Made by a program: the position numbers and the translations under genes. 64,000 nucleotides of DNA from Botryosphaeria dothidea. Its lineage: Eukaryota; Ascomycota; Dothideomycetes; Botryosphaeriales; Botryosphaeriaceae. The stretch covers positions 1,178,001-1,242,000 of the forward strand of contig WWBZ02000040.1 of NCBI GenBank assembly GCA_011503125.2, written 5' to 3'. Under the pieces are notes generated by a model that was not told where the DNA came from, ran no database searches, and saw nothing but the letters and a program-made list of their open reading frames with translations. Shown here piece after piece: positions 9,134-19,022 of the stretch (within the stretch, counting starts at the first letter, position 1; each line of letters starts with the position of its first letter).

Positions 9134-11516
9134 AAAGGTAATCCGAACATTTGGTTCTCAACTTGTTGCGGATGGCCGATTATCAAAAGATTGCCTTAAG
9201 TCGCTAGCGTTCAAAGAACAAGAATGGTGCGAGCAGGAGGTATGGGCGGCGTGCAATACGTGTTATTGGCTCTTACGACACAAAAAGTATAACAGATGGT
9301 CGAGTCAACAAACAGGCCTTCTTTGGCTTAAAGGCCATCCCGGATCTGGAAAATCAATGCTGATCAAGTACGTGTGGACGTCGAGAAAGAGGAAATCCGG
9401 AGAGAACAACGAGGTTTTAGCGGCCTTCTTTTTCCATGCCGGCGGAGCATTTGATCAACGAACACAATATGGCTTTTACAGCTCACTTCTTCACCAAATC
9501 CTTCCACAATTTCCTCACTTGCTCGAAAGGCTATCGGAGATCTACCAAAGATACTCTCAAGAGCGGCCGGGCTGGGGACCATGGAGGGCCTATGAGCTAA
9601 GGGACTTCTTAATTGATAATCTCCCAGCGGCATCCAAGTATCGGCCGACCATCATCTTCATGGACGCCGTCGATGAAGTTGGCGTAGACGTGGAATTAGA
9701 GGTATCTAACTTCATGATGCGCCTAATATCCGAGGCGAATAAGTGCGGAGGGAGACTAAAAATTTGCTTGTCATCGCGCCATTATCCAAGGTCCATCGTT
9801 CCGGATCTTGGCGATTTCGCCAAAACAATATCGATCAATGAGGAGAATGACCAAGACATTCGCACTGCCGTCAATGACCGTGTAAAGAATATGGACTTAT
9901 TGTCAGACTTTCTTGCCTTACTACCTCAGGCATCCCAGTTATCTCGAATATTCTATCCTTTATACAACAACACTCTTTGATGCCCAACCCCGCATCGGCA
10001 CTCTCTCTCGGATCTTTAGTATCCTCGGTTATGTAGTTATCACCTATGTATATAAGCAAGCCTACCAACCTCCCTTTCAGGAGACAGGCAGAATCTACTC
10101 TCTTTTCTGACCTCACACTCTTCACTCTCAAATCCAACACTTATCCAATGAGAATCATGAGGTGCTCGTCAACGAAATTGCCTCCCGAGCTTGTGGCAGG
10201 TTCCAATGGGCTATGCTTGTTGCGTGGAAAGCATGCCGAAAACACAAGGCCCAAGAAGACTTTCAACAACTTTGCAAAAATATCAAGAATACTCCCTCAG
10301 CGTTGCACAGTCTCTACGAGGACATGCTTCAGGATACCCCCGAAAAAAGACGTTCTCAAGCTCTGAAGCTGTTATGATGGGCCTGCTTCGAGACGGAGTC
10401 CAAATTGCCGGTCAAGCTGCGGAAAGCGCTTAAACTGTATACCGGAAGGAAAGAAAACGGACACCCACTGTACCTCAGCATTGGCAATAGATTCTCTGAT
10501 GAAGATAGGAAGATGATTGTCAAACTTTCAAGCGGGCTCATGAAAGTCACCACACACGGCAGCACGGACCAGGTTCAGTTCATCCACCAAGACGTCCGAG
10601 ATTACCTCTTGCGAGGAGGCATGCAACTCTTGCGATCCACTGGGAGGGCGAAAGAGAGATGCTACCGGCTCGAGTAGCTCGAAGAAACCGACAGGCCATG
10701 CTTCCCGGCCTTCTCAACATATCGCGCTCTTCCATTAAAAATCTCAAAGTCATAGAGGTCACCGAGCTACATCAGGATTCCGCCGCGCCTACTTCTATAT
10801 CCAAGAGGCTTGAATCCATGTTCATAGCTGATTACCTTACCAAAATGAAGCCACGCCTTCGCGAGCTCGAGGAAAAGGGCGCCAATCAGGCTGATCTCCT
10901 TTCTCGTTTCTCTTTTCTCAGAAAGGATGAGGATGTCTTGGAAAAATTCCGACTGCTGGCGGAGCGCCATTGCAGAGAACCTCAGGCGCGGACTTGGACG
11001 AAAGGCATGCGGTTGGTGCATCTGCTGGCCGAGTGCGGGGTGGCGACCGCATTTCGAGCAGCTATCAAGAGACTGAAAGCCAGCGGCAAACTTGCCGAGC
11101 AGCTGAACGTCAAAGACTCTGCTTGAATGACCCCACTTGCGTATGCAGCTCGCGGGGGCGATTTGAATATTGTCAAGTTACTGCTTGACGCGGCAGGCGA
11201 CGTTATTGATCTCGATGCGTTTGATGCTCAGGATGGCACGCCATTAATGCATGCGGCCGAGTGGGGGCACGCGGAGATTGTGAAGATGTTGGTGGCGACA
11301 AGGAAGGTCGATGTGAACGCGACGAACCGTTTGGATCATACTGCCCTCTGGAAAGCATGTTCACGCGCACAAAATGCACCAGAAGAGGAGCCGCTAGAGG
11401 CCAGCGTGGACCGGAAATCATTATTCTATAGGGAACTGTCGTTGTCGACAAAGGCTAGGAGTGACGGGCATGTGGAGGTTGTGAATGTATTGCGAGACGC
11501 TGGTGCGCTTGAATGA
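9134..11516 (+). pseudogene. NACHT-ankyrin NLR relic
   Basis: Fungal NLRs are intracellular STAND NTPases used in non-self recognition and heterokaryon incompatibility. Seen here: a linker typical of fungal NACHT proteins (CLKSLAFKEQEW, then TCYWLLRH), Walker A GHPGSGKS at 9333-9356, Walker B-like IIFMDAVDE, an LSSRHYP sensor motif, a winged-helix-like stretch with FIHQDVRDYLL, and C-terminal ankyrin repeats (TPLAYAARGGDLNIVKLLL, TPLMHAAEWGHAEIVKML). Damage: a solo LTR splits the NACHT region at 9901-10139, TGA interrupts LKLL/WACFE near 10375, the frame changes near 10660-10680, and another TGA at 11124-11126 lies directly before the ankyrins. Removing the LTR and one target copy rejoins the frame exactly. 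The N-terminal effector domain is not recognisable. Confidence 0.85.
9901..10139 (+). mobile_element. Solo LTR (239 bp) inside the NLR relic
   Basis: The segment begins TGTCAGAC and ends ATCCAACA, the TG...CA ends of an LTR, and is flanked by a perfect 5-bp duplication CTTAT (9896-9900 and 10140-10144). It holds a TATATAAG-type box near 10049, followed by a pyrimidine-rich stretch, as in an LTR promoter. No internal retrotransposon sequence remains, so it is a solo LTR left by recombination between two LTRs. Excision in silico restores the NACHT reading frame, which independently confirms the ends. Confidence 0.85.
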
Positions 11517-12864
11517 CCAGCACGGACTGAGGTCTTCGTTCATCATTCGTTTTGATCACTAGTAAAATATGCAAGAAATTTCCTCAAGAAATCGTCGATA
11601 CACACAGTATGGTTTGCTATTGTTGGAAAATCCCGCCACGTAGTTTGCAGTGCGCACACCTAGAAAGTCATTCTCGAGTGCCCACCCAGAATTTCGGGCA
11701 AACGTCGAATCATCACTTACGGAAGCTGATCTACAATCTATTCAAAGAATAAGTCACACAAGAGAGATTGATCAAAGTCTCCCGCGGATCCTTGGAGCTT
11801 CATGCTTAACTTTTCCGTGCCCAAACGGACGGGCGGTAAAAAAATCGCTAACTCATCCACTAAAAGTACCACCTAAGGCGCAGATATGAAAATTCGTGCA
11901 TGAGATAGGCCAGAAGAATCATACATGAAGATGAAGCTCAGAGATAATTCCTTCTTCGAGTGTTCCATGAGTCAAAGCGTGCAAACTATTAAAAAAAGGA
12001 TCGGTATATATTCACTCTTGTAAGAGAAATCCCGGGTATAATATACAAAATCTTGACAATTATTATTGAAAATGAGTTTTTGCATGCTTTTGGTATGCTT
12101 TTTTAGGTATCCTGCTTTTGCTGTTGAAGTGTTGTCCCTTGCGAGACAATCATGAAAATATGCCCTGACAACCAATAAAGTCCAGAAATGCCAGTGTGTA
12201 TACTGTCCCTGATAGATTGTGTGGACTTTTTAACTGTTAATTCATGCAACTGACGTCATGCATGTCTGCTCATAGCTCGTGCGGCCGCCATGAGGAAACT
12301 CTAGCCCGGGACAGTGCGTCTGACTACTGCATTGCGAACAGGCCTGTTTTATTGCGCTACGGAATCAAATTGGGGAAGCTTTCCTTTCAGGACATATGAG
12401 TCTCATATATGTTCGCTGAATGAAGGATGCATGTAAAATTCTCGGGACGGTGCGTAGTCTCGGCGACCGGCCAGCCAAATGCTCTTTACAAATCTCAACA
12501 TGTGCGCCTCAACTTCTCCTCACCTTCTTCCTCCTTCACCTTGCTCGATAGTCCTTCATTAACAACAGCTACGGGTCTGGCCAACGCTCAACCATTCTTC
12601 TCCTTCCCCACCTGCTTCAGCAGTGTCCATCTTAGACAGCGCTGAGCGGGACTTCGAACTCACTCGACAGATTCAACGGCCGCCCTCCCTTGAGTAGCAG
12701 CTGTGACATATCAGTCGCGACGCCGCGTCCAAGACCTTCTGCCATAATCCGCGACTGTCCAAGATGTTCAGCATTGCAGCCCCACAATCGTAAACTCAAC
12801 AGCTTCATATCTTAGTGAAGCACCTCCACCACCATCAACACCCTCAACTCGACTAACCGCAACT
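11517..12864. other. Intergenic, AT-rich centre
   Basis: About 1.35 kb without a supported gene. The part 11900-12250 is AT-rich. From about 12480 onward the DNA becomes pyrimidine-rich (CACCTTCTTCCTCC), then AACTCGACTAACCGCAACT just before ATG 12865, which looks like the leader of the next gene. Confidence 0.45.
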
Positions 12865-13513
12865 ATGCAGGCGCTGCCGTTCCCGACGCCTCCGAAGCCG
12901 CCTGGCCCAAACCGCGACGCATACGGCTTCATCATCCCAGACACCTCGCACCTCCACCCTCTCTTCAAGCTCCTGAACCCGGGCGCGACCTTCCAATCGC
13001 AGATGTTTCACCCCAAGTACCACTATCCCGCGCCCTACAGCGCGCCGTGCATCGTCGAGTTCCGGCCTGACGACCCGATCAAAGACGCCAAACGCGTCTT
13101 CATCGGCTGGCTGCCTCCCAACAGCACCGCGCACGAAGACCCGTCCGACCTCGAGAGCTACAGCGCGACGCCGACCATGGACCGCGAGCCCTTCCGCGCC
13201 TGCCTGCAGCTCCGCCTCGGCCTCGACCACGACTACGACAACGCCGCCGACGAGCACCCCGACCCGGACGCGTACGGCCCGCTCCTCTGGCTGCGCATGC
13301 CGCTGCGCACCGAAGCCCCCGAAGCCCCGCTGCCCGGCGGCTCCTCCCACGCCGTCAGTGCTCCCTCTCCCTCCACACCCCCATCGACAGCCCCGTGCAA
13401 CTAACCCGTGCCGTCTCGCTCCAGGCCCCCTCGACCGACACCTCCGCCTTCGTCTACCTGGCCTACCCGGCGCTGACGTGGTACCCGCCGGCGATCCTGC
13501 GCGACGCCGCCGC

Positions 13514-13549
<36 letters not shown>

Positions 13550-14285
13550 CGAACCCCCCGGCATCACGCTGACGCGCTACACGCCGACCACGCGCATCCC
13601 GCCGTACGTGCGCGCGGCGATGCACGACGCCCGCCTCGCGCGCGCCGACATGTGCGCCATCGACATCGCGACGGTGCGCGGCGGCCTGCCGCTGGTCCCC
13701 GGCAAGTGGATGCGGCTGCGCAGCGCCGTCGACAACGCGCTGCTGTACGACCTGCGCGCGCTCGCGCGCGCGCGCGCCTTCCGCGTGCACCTGCCGTGGA
13801 CGCCGATGCTGGCGTGGCGCGTGCAGGAGATGGCGTGGCGGGTGGAGCGCGAGGTCGAGGCGAGCGACGGCCGGTGCGCCAAGGTCGATACGAAGAGGCT
13901 GTTTGTGGGCGAGGAGCGCGTCGGCGCGGCGGAGGCGTGGGGGAACTTTCTGGAGTGGAGGCGGAAGAGGGGTGCGGGTGCGGCGGAGAAGCGGAAGGTG
14001 GTGTGGCTGTGCGAGCATAAGATCAGCTCGACGGTGGACAGGCTGGGCCTGGTGGTCAGGGATGAGGAGGAGCTGATGGAGAGGGAGGTGGAGGAGCTTA
14101 GGGCCAAGAAGCGCAAGCAGGAGGAGACGAGTGGTGGCAAGGGCTTGGGTCATCGCAGGTCCGTGTCCGAGAATGTGAGTTCTTCGCGCCTCAAGGCCCG
14201 CGATGGTGGAGGCGATGAGGAGAAGGGCGCGAACAGCGACGAGATCTGCTACAACAAGCGCCCCAAGCGCAAGAGCGTGGGCTGA
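12865..14285 (+). CDS. Fungal protein of unknown function with poly-Asp run
   Basis: I do not recognise this gene. Two exons, 12865-13353 and 13425-14285, flank a 71-nt intron (GTCAGT donor, CTAAC branch site, CAG acceptor). Joined length is 1350 nt, 449 residues. The N-terminus is proline-rich (FPTPPKPPGPNRDAYGF). A central part has aromatic/proline motifs (FVYLAYPALTWYPP, WLRMPLR), broken by eleven consecutive Asp. The C-terminal third is charged and helical (EEELMEREVEELRAKKRKQE) and ends in basic patches (KRPKRKSVG) that could be a nuclear localisation signal. GC content is very high. No signal peptide or membrane segment is seen. Both frames are clean, so the gene looks intact. Confidence 0.75.
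13515..13547 (+). repeat. (GAC)11 microsatellite in coding sequence
   Basis: Eleven perfect GAC units encode eleven Asp residues inside exon 2 of the preceding gene. A tract of this kind is prone to length change by slippage without shifting frame. Confidence 0.95.
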
Positions 14286-14550
14286 GCTGTTTGTCTGATG
14301 GATGAACTTCTGGAGAGTTGGAGATACGGCAACGTAGACTCTTCTCTCCGCAAAGATCATCGGAAAGAACTGCACTCCTTAGCAGAATATGCTCAAAGAA
14401 GCAGGAAATCTGCACATGATTTTCATCAAGCAGATGTGTACAATAGACAACAACTGAAATCAATTCAATGAAATTCTCCCCTTGACTTCCCAATAGTATC
14501 TCTGTCAAGTCAATTCCCCACAAATCCAGTATCACAGCGTCCTTCATCCT

Positions 14551-15338
14551 CTAATCCTTAGCTGCAGTCTGCCACCCCTGCGTCGTCTCCAACACATCCA
14601 TCAGAACCATCACATCGACAATTCCCTCCACCGCCGCCTCCAGCATCTCAAAACACTTGATTTTCGCATCTTTCGGTTTTAACTTCAGCGCCTGGGTCAG
14701 CCCCGGCTGGAACGCCGCGTACCCCCGCGTCTCCTCGCCGGGAAGCCTGAGGTTCCCGTACTTCTCTGCGCGGATAAAGTTCGCGGTTTCGATGGTGTCT
14801 CTCATGAAGTGCTCGGGGAAGCGGTATGGTTTGGGCGATGGGGTAGCAGTGTTCTCCTGGCGAGTATCCTTGGCTTGAGCGTGCGAGTCATCGTGATCCT
14901 GCGCAGAGGCGTAAGCAGCGCGCTGGGATGTGTGAGTTCCAGCGGAAGTGCTCGATGCGCGCTCAGATGATGGCTGTTGTGGCGAGGAAGGGGCGGTGAC
15001 GGTGACGGCGGGACTTGCGGAGGCAGCTGTAGTGGACTTGGACATCTCGAGTTCCACTGGCGGGAGTTAGCGGACATGCAGCTGGAGGGTGGGTCAGAAT
15101 GCTACTACTACTCAAGACCAGCTGGACGACTTTCTCATAAGAGCCGGGGATGGCAAGGAAAGTGCCACGGAGGGCCTCGATGATCTAGGTGACATTAGTG
15201 GAGAGTGATGTGGCGGAGGACGCTTCGGTGTTCTTGACTTACGCCATCGTCATTTCCAGGGGCCGCGGCTGGCTGATCAGCAGCGCGTCTGTGCCTGAGC
15301 TGGTGCTCCTCAAGCACATGGCGCTGCTTCTCGTTCAT
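14551..15338 (-). CDS. Small three-exon protein of unknown function
   Basis: Not recognised. Start ATG 15338 (MNEKQRHVLEEH). Exons 15338-15243, 15184-15112 and 15056-14551; introns are 58 nt (GTAAGT...CCTAG) and 55 nt (GTAGTA...CTAAC...CCAG). The sum is 675 nt, 224 residues. The first exon is a charged helix, the second holds GTFLAIPGSYEKVVQLVL, and the third begins with a Ser/Thr/Ala-rich disordered stretch and ends in a conserved-looking block (RFPEHFMRDTIETANFIRAE through DVLETTQGWQ). Exon sizes, phases (0, then 1) and the PGSY motif resemble the gene at 18089-18698 on the same strand, so the two may be old paralogs separated by the transposon. No localisation signal is seen. Confidence 0.65.
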
Positions 15339-15639
15339 GATGCGGAAGCGTTGATAAGAATCAGCGGAAGAATGTGGTTTGGGTAAAGTTGAGGAAGCTG
15401 GGGGCGGTTTGGAAGTGCTGGGACTGTTTGTGTTTGCGGCGGCGGTTTGTAAGGAAGACTGGAGATAGAAGTGGAATATGAATAGACATCGGTGGAATTA
15501 TTATCCATTGACGGTTTCCTCTCTACAAGTTGGATCAGCTAACGTAGTGTATCATCGAGTCGGACACATCATCGAGTCGGACAAGATTTCGAACACCACA
15601 ACTTCAAATCGCCACAACTCCACGAAAAACACATTAAAT

Positions 15640-17360
15640 TTACTCGTTCGAGTCGGAATCCGAAGAACTATTTACATCCTTAGCCTCTGGGCAGGTTCTT
15701 GCATTGTGGCCGGCCTTGCGACAGATGCCACAGAGTCGCGCACCCGTTTTGCGACGTTTCGATGACCCCTCCCCCACATCTTCATTAGGACCTTCCTGCT
15801 TAACAACGCCCTTTTTAACCAAGAGCCGGCTAGCTTCCTTAATATTAAGCCACCTAATTCTTAATTAAAGTTAACTACGAGATAGCTTCGGTAGCGGTCT
15901 ACGGTGTCTAAGAGACCTAAGATTACGGTAGGCCGTCGGAGTTTCTAAAAGGCGTTAGTGTCCGTAACTTAACATCTAGCTTCGAAAAGTACGGCGTCTA
16001 GATTAAAAGAAACTAGGCTAGTACCTCGAAAACCGCCTTCGATATTCTATTTAGTAAAAATTACTTCGAAGCTAGTTTTAAACGCGGGAAGAAAGTCGTC
16101 CTTTATAACATGCGTAACGTTAGCCCGAGCGAGGAAATCTTAGTACTATACGCCTTCTTTAACGGTCTAAAAATGCTAACATCGAGAGGCTAGGTTAGAT
16201 ATAAAGAGTAAGTAGGTAGATAAAGCGGAACGATATTATAATCTTTATAGTTGTGATGGCTTGTATCCGGTGCACTCGCGGAAATACAGTGGCATTCTAT
16301 CTACGAGAAGACTAAGCTAAAGAGAAAAGGAAGAAAGGTTTGAGCAAGATAGCGCTGCTTATATATCTCTCCAGAGTTCCTTTTACTGGTAACGAGTTGC
16401 AGGGTTTTCTTGTTGAGCTTCAGGGTCCTCTCGACCCAAGGTCTCGCCGCAGGATCCATCCAAGGCACCTTCAAGGTTCAAACCGTAACAATAGTATTTA
16501 TTAATTTTAGCGTTAATATAGCTCTTATAGCCATCTAGTACTAGTATCCGCCACCGACCCTTCCGGCGGGTTTTAGTATACTAATTAAAGTGCTAAAGCC
16601 AGTCGAGACCGGTCTTATAATTAGTCCAGCCGTTCTAAGTTGTTTTAATCGCCTATTTGGCCGGAACGTGGCCGCCAGAGTACTAGGCGGTAAGATATAA
16701 TTAGCCTATAATATAGAAAAAAGGCGGCACTATAAAACTATCTACCGTAATACTATAAATTGCCGTTGCCTATTCTCGGTTACCTAGCTAAATAGCCTTT
16801 GGCTTACCGACCCGGTTAGAGCGCGTAATAACTATTCTAGGCCGAATTATGCCCATTATAAAGCCTATTTTATTAAAGTTATAGAAATCGTAGTCTTAGA
16901 TGCCGTACTTCGTGCGTATATTAGCGACTAGAGAGAACTACGCACTTAACGCGTTAGGATCTTCTTATAAGGCCCTCTAGTAGTCGTAGGCGCGAGAGAA
17001 GCGCGTACGGAGCTCTAGTCGTCGTATAATAAAGCGGTTAGTCTAGCACTTTCCGACGTGTTACGCGTTACGCTTTACTATTAATAAATTCGCGATGTTT
17101 TTAACGTTAGCCCTCTAAGGCGAAAATCCTTAGAAATCTAGATTAAGGATGTATTAAATAATTGCCTCCTCCTCTATAGTCGTTAGAGTCGACCGCCCGT
17201 TACGAGTATCCGCCCTTGAAGTCCTACTAGCCAATCTATCACTAAGTGTACTCCGAGGAACATCGTAGAGCTTAACAAGCCGTCGCAAAGTTAATTGGGG
17301 TATCGTTCGCTTCGCCTCGATCACAAGAATAATGCGAGACTTAAGAGTAAGAACCTGCAA
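15640..17360 (-). pseudogene. Fot1/pogo transposase remnants
   Basis: The N-terminal piece (17360-17154) carries a Psq-like helix-turn-helix with LVKLYDVPRSTLSDRLASRT, the standard DNA-binding start of fungal pogo/Fot1 transposases, ending EEEAI. The C-terminal piece (15822-15640) carries a CCHC knuckle, CGICRKAGHNARTC, and an Asp/Ser-rich tail, as at the end of such proteins. The DDE catalytic region between them is unreadable because of stops and the nested LTR. The element cannot encode an active enzyme. Confidence 0.8.
16252..16490 (+). mobile_element. Solo LTR (239 bp) nested in the Fot1 relic
   Basis: Begins TGTGATGG and ends CCGTAACA, with a perfect 5-bp duplication ATAGT on each side (16247-16251 and 16491-16495) and an internal TATATA box near 16364. 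Its base composition is normal for CA and TG while the flanks are depleted, so it was inserted after RIP acted on the host element. It has the same length as the LTR at 9901-10139 but no visible similarity to it. Confidence 0.85.
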
Positions 17361-17443
17361 CGTTGTGGTGGGGGGAAAACGCGTTGTGACGTTGGGGTGG
17401 TAGTGGTGAGGAATCTTGTCCGACTCGATGATAAACTACGTTA

Positions 17444-18088
17444 CCGGTAATTCATTGATGTATGCTCGGTGGAAGGAAAGTTCACACTAAGGCGACGCGC
17501 AAACGCTACCCGGCATACTCCAGCATTTCTGAGAATGAATCCCTACGGAAACTTCTTCAACTATGAAGGATGACCTTGTGAATGGGTGAAGAAGTCATCC
17601 GGAATATATGTCAACTTCAACTGTGTACGTCCTTGCCCGATCGGGCTTTGTACACGAGCAGTTCGTCTGCAGTGTCGGTAATTAACCGTATCAGTTGCCC
17701 AAAGAGCTGAACACTGAGTTAACTATATCACGGTCCAACTGTGCCTTTACCTCTTCTTCGGCCAATCGGATACTGCATTGATACAAAATTCTGAATCTAC
17801 CAATACGAGTAATTCTGTCATGTGCGGTGCAATACTACTCGCTCTCGATCAATAAGCTTCGAAAAAGCCCTCAATGGGATCTTAACGTCACCGCTGTCAG
17901 AACAGTACATCTTCGTGCATGTTCCAGCTTTCCTTTCCGCACCAACAAACCTCGTCTTTACCCCACCCAATCCACAGAGAGTGGCTTCCCTGCCGTGCAT
18001 CATTCTTTCGGGCCGCCGTGCTTCTAATTCTCGAGCTCCTCCGAGCTGTGAGTAAATCTCAGCATCAGCAAGTCATTCCACATTTTGT
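17444..18088. other. Intergenic spacer
   Basis: About 645 bp between the transposon end and the 3' end of the next gene. Composition is normal. The short ORFs at 17818-18055 show nothing recognisable. Confidence 0.4.
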
Positions 18089-18698
18089 TTACGGAAGAAC
18101 CCACGTTCTCTGCGCCAGCGCATCCAGTTCCCAGTCCTCGACGCCGCCTTCCGACTCAGTCGGCCCTCCAGGCGTGGGCGGATTCTCCGGCGTCCCGAGC
18201 CCGAAGAACGGCACGGTCGGTCCTGCTTGCCCGCGCGGGTTGGGCGTCGCCTGCCTCTTCGGCGGATGCAGCGTGCCGTTGGAGTTTGAAGGGCCCGAGA
18301 TGTCGGCCGCTTTGCGCTTGCTGGGCGCCAGGGCGGCGCGCAGCCGGTCCAGCGCGCCGGTCTCGTCGGGGTGCTTCGTTTCGCGGGTGTCGGTGGGGGA
18401 GGGCTTGTGGGGATCCACTGTCTGTCGGTCAGCGTGTTGAACGAGTGGGCGACGGCGGGCTGGATACTTACGGCGAAGGACTAGGGTGAATACGCGGTCG
18501 TACGATCCGGGAAACTCGTCTCTGATCCGGCGGAGATGGGTTTCGAGCTGCGGTGCATCGTGTGGTGAGCGAGCGATGTACTCTGATGGCGCTGAAAGGG
18601 CAGGAACTCACGCTTGAGAGGATCATGTCCGCTCTTTCCCGCTCGAGCTTGTAGGCGTCGATCTTCGCCCGCAGGAGGCTCCGCTGGGGGTTCGACAT
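18089..18698 (-). CDS. Small three-exon protein of unknown function
   Basis: Not recognised. ATG 18698 (MSNPQRSLLRAKIDAYKLER). Exons 18698-18612, 18547-18472 and 18417-18089, introns of 64 nt (GTGAGT...CGCAG) and 54 nt (GTAAGT...GACAG). The sum is 492 nt, 163 residues. A predicted helix of about 50 residues includes LRRIRDEFPGSYDRVFTLVL. The rest is Pro/Gly-rich and probably disordered, with a basic patch (PSKRKAAD) and a closing EDWELDALAQRTWVLP. Same strand, exon sizes and intron phases as the gene at 14551-15338. No signal peptide or membrane segment. Confidence 0.65.
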
Positions 18699-19022
18699 TG
18701 AGCGCGGCTTGTTGCGTAATTATGTTGGGCTGGTGATGTGAAGTTGTGGAGATGTTGAGTGGTGGAGCTGATGAGCATGAGCATGCGTTGGTACTTCGCG
18801 CGCTTGCCAAATTGGACTATGTGGATGGTTGCGACTTCCTCATTCATGAGACCCAAAGGCTTCGATTACCAACATTTTTACCCAGTAAAGAAAGAAGAAC
18901 AATGACCTGCAGCTACTCCAGAACAGGAAAAAAGATTTATCGGGTATATCCGCTCCCCCCGCCATAGCTAACGTCCTCTTCGGACTAGCATATCTATCAT
19001 CAACAAAATCATCGAACCTCCA
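18699..19022. other. Intergenic spacer
   Basis: About 320 bp between the start of the small gene and the 3' end of DHR2. It should hold the small gene's promoter and the DHR2 3' untranslated region. No further gene is seen. Confidence 0.4.

Larger units (their letters stand above)
15542..17441 (-). mobile_element. Fot1/pogo-like DNA transposon, RIP-damaged
   Basis: Terminal inverted repeats start ACGTAGT and share TATCATCGAGTCGGACA and AGATT at both ends; a TA dinucleotide flanks each side (15540-15541, 17442-17443), as for Tc1/mariner/pogo elements. The left repeat holds a tandem 17-bp copy of CATCATCGAGTCGGACA. The remains of a transposase read leftward. Total length is 1900 bp including a nested 239-bp LTR, so the original was about 1.65 kb, a normal Fot1 size. 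The central part has very few CA or TG dinucleotides and many TA, the mark of RIP. Confidence 0.85.

Noticed and set aside
13401..14375. 324-residue minus-strand ORF
   Set aside because: Antisense to exon 2 of the poly-Asp gene; its long Val run is the reverse of the GAC repeat.
9901..16490. The two 239-bp LTRs being copies of one family
   Set aside because: Lengths agree, but no shared sequence beyond the TG...CA ends and a TATA box is visible.
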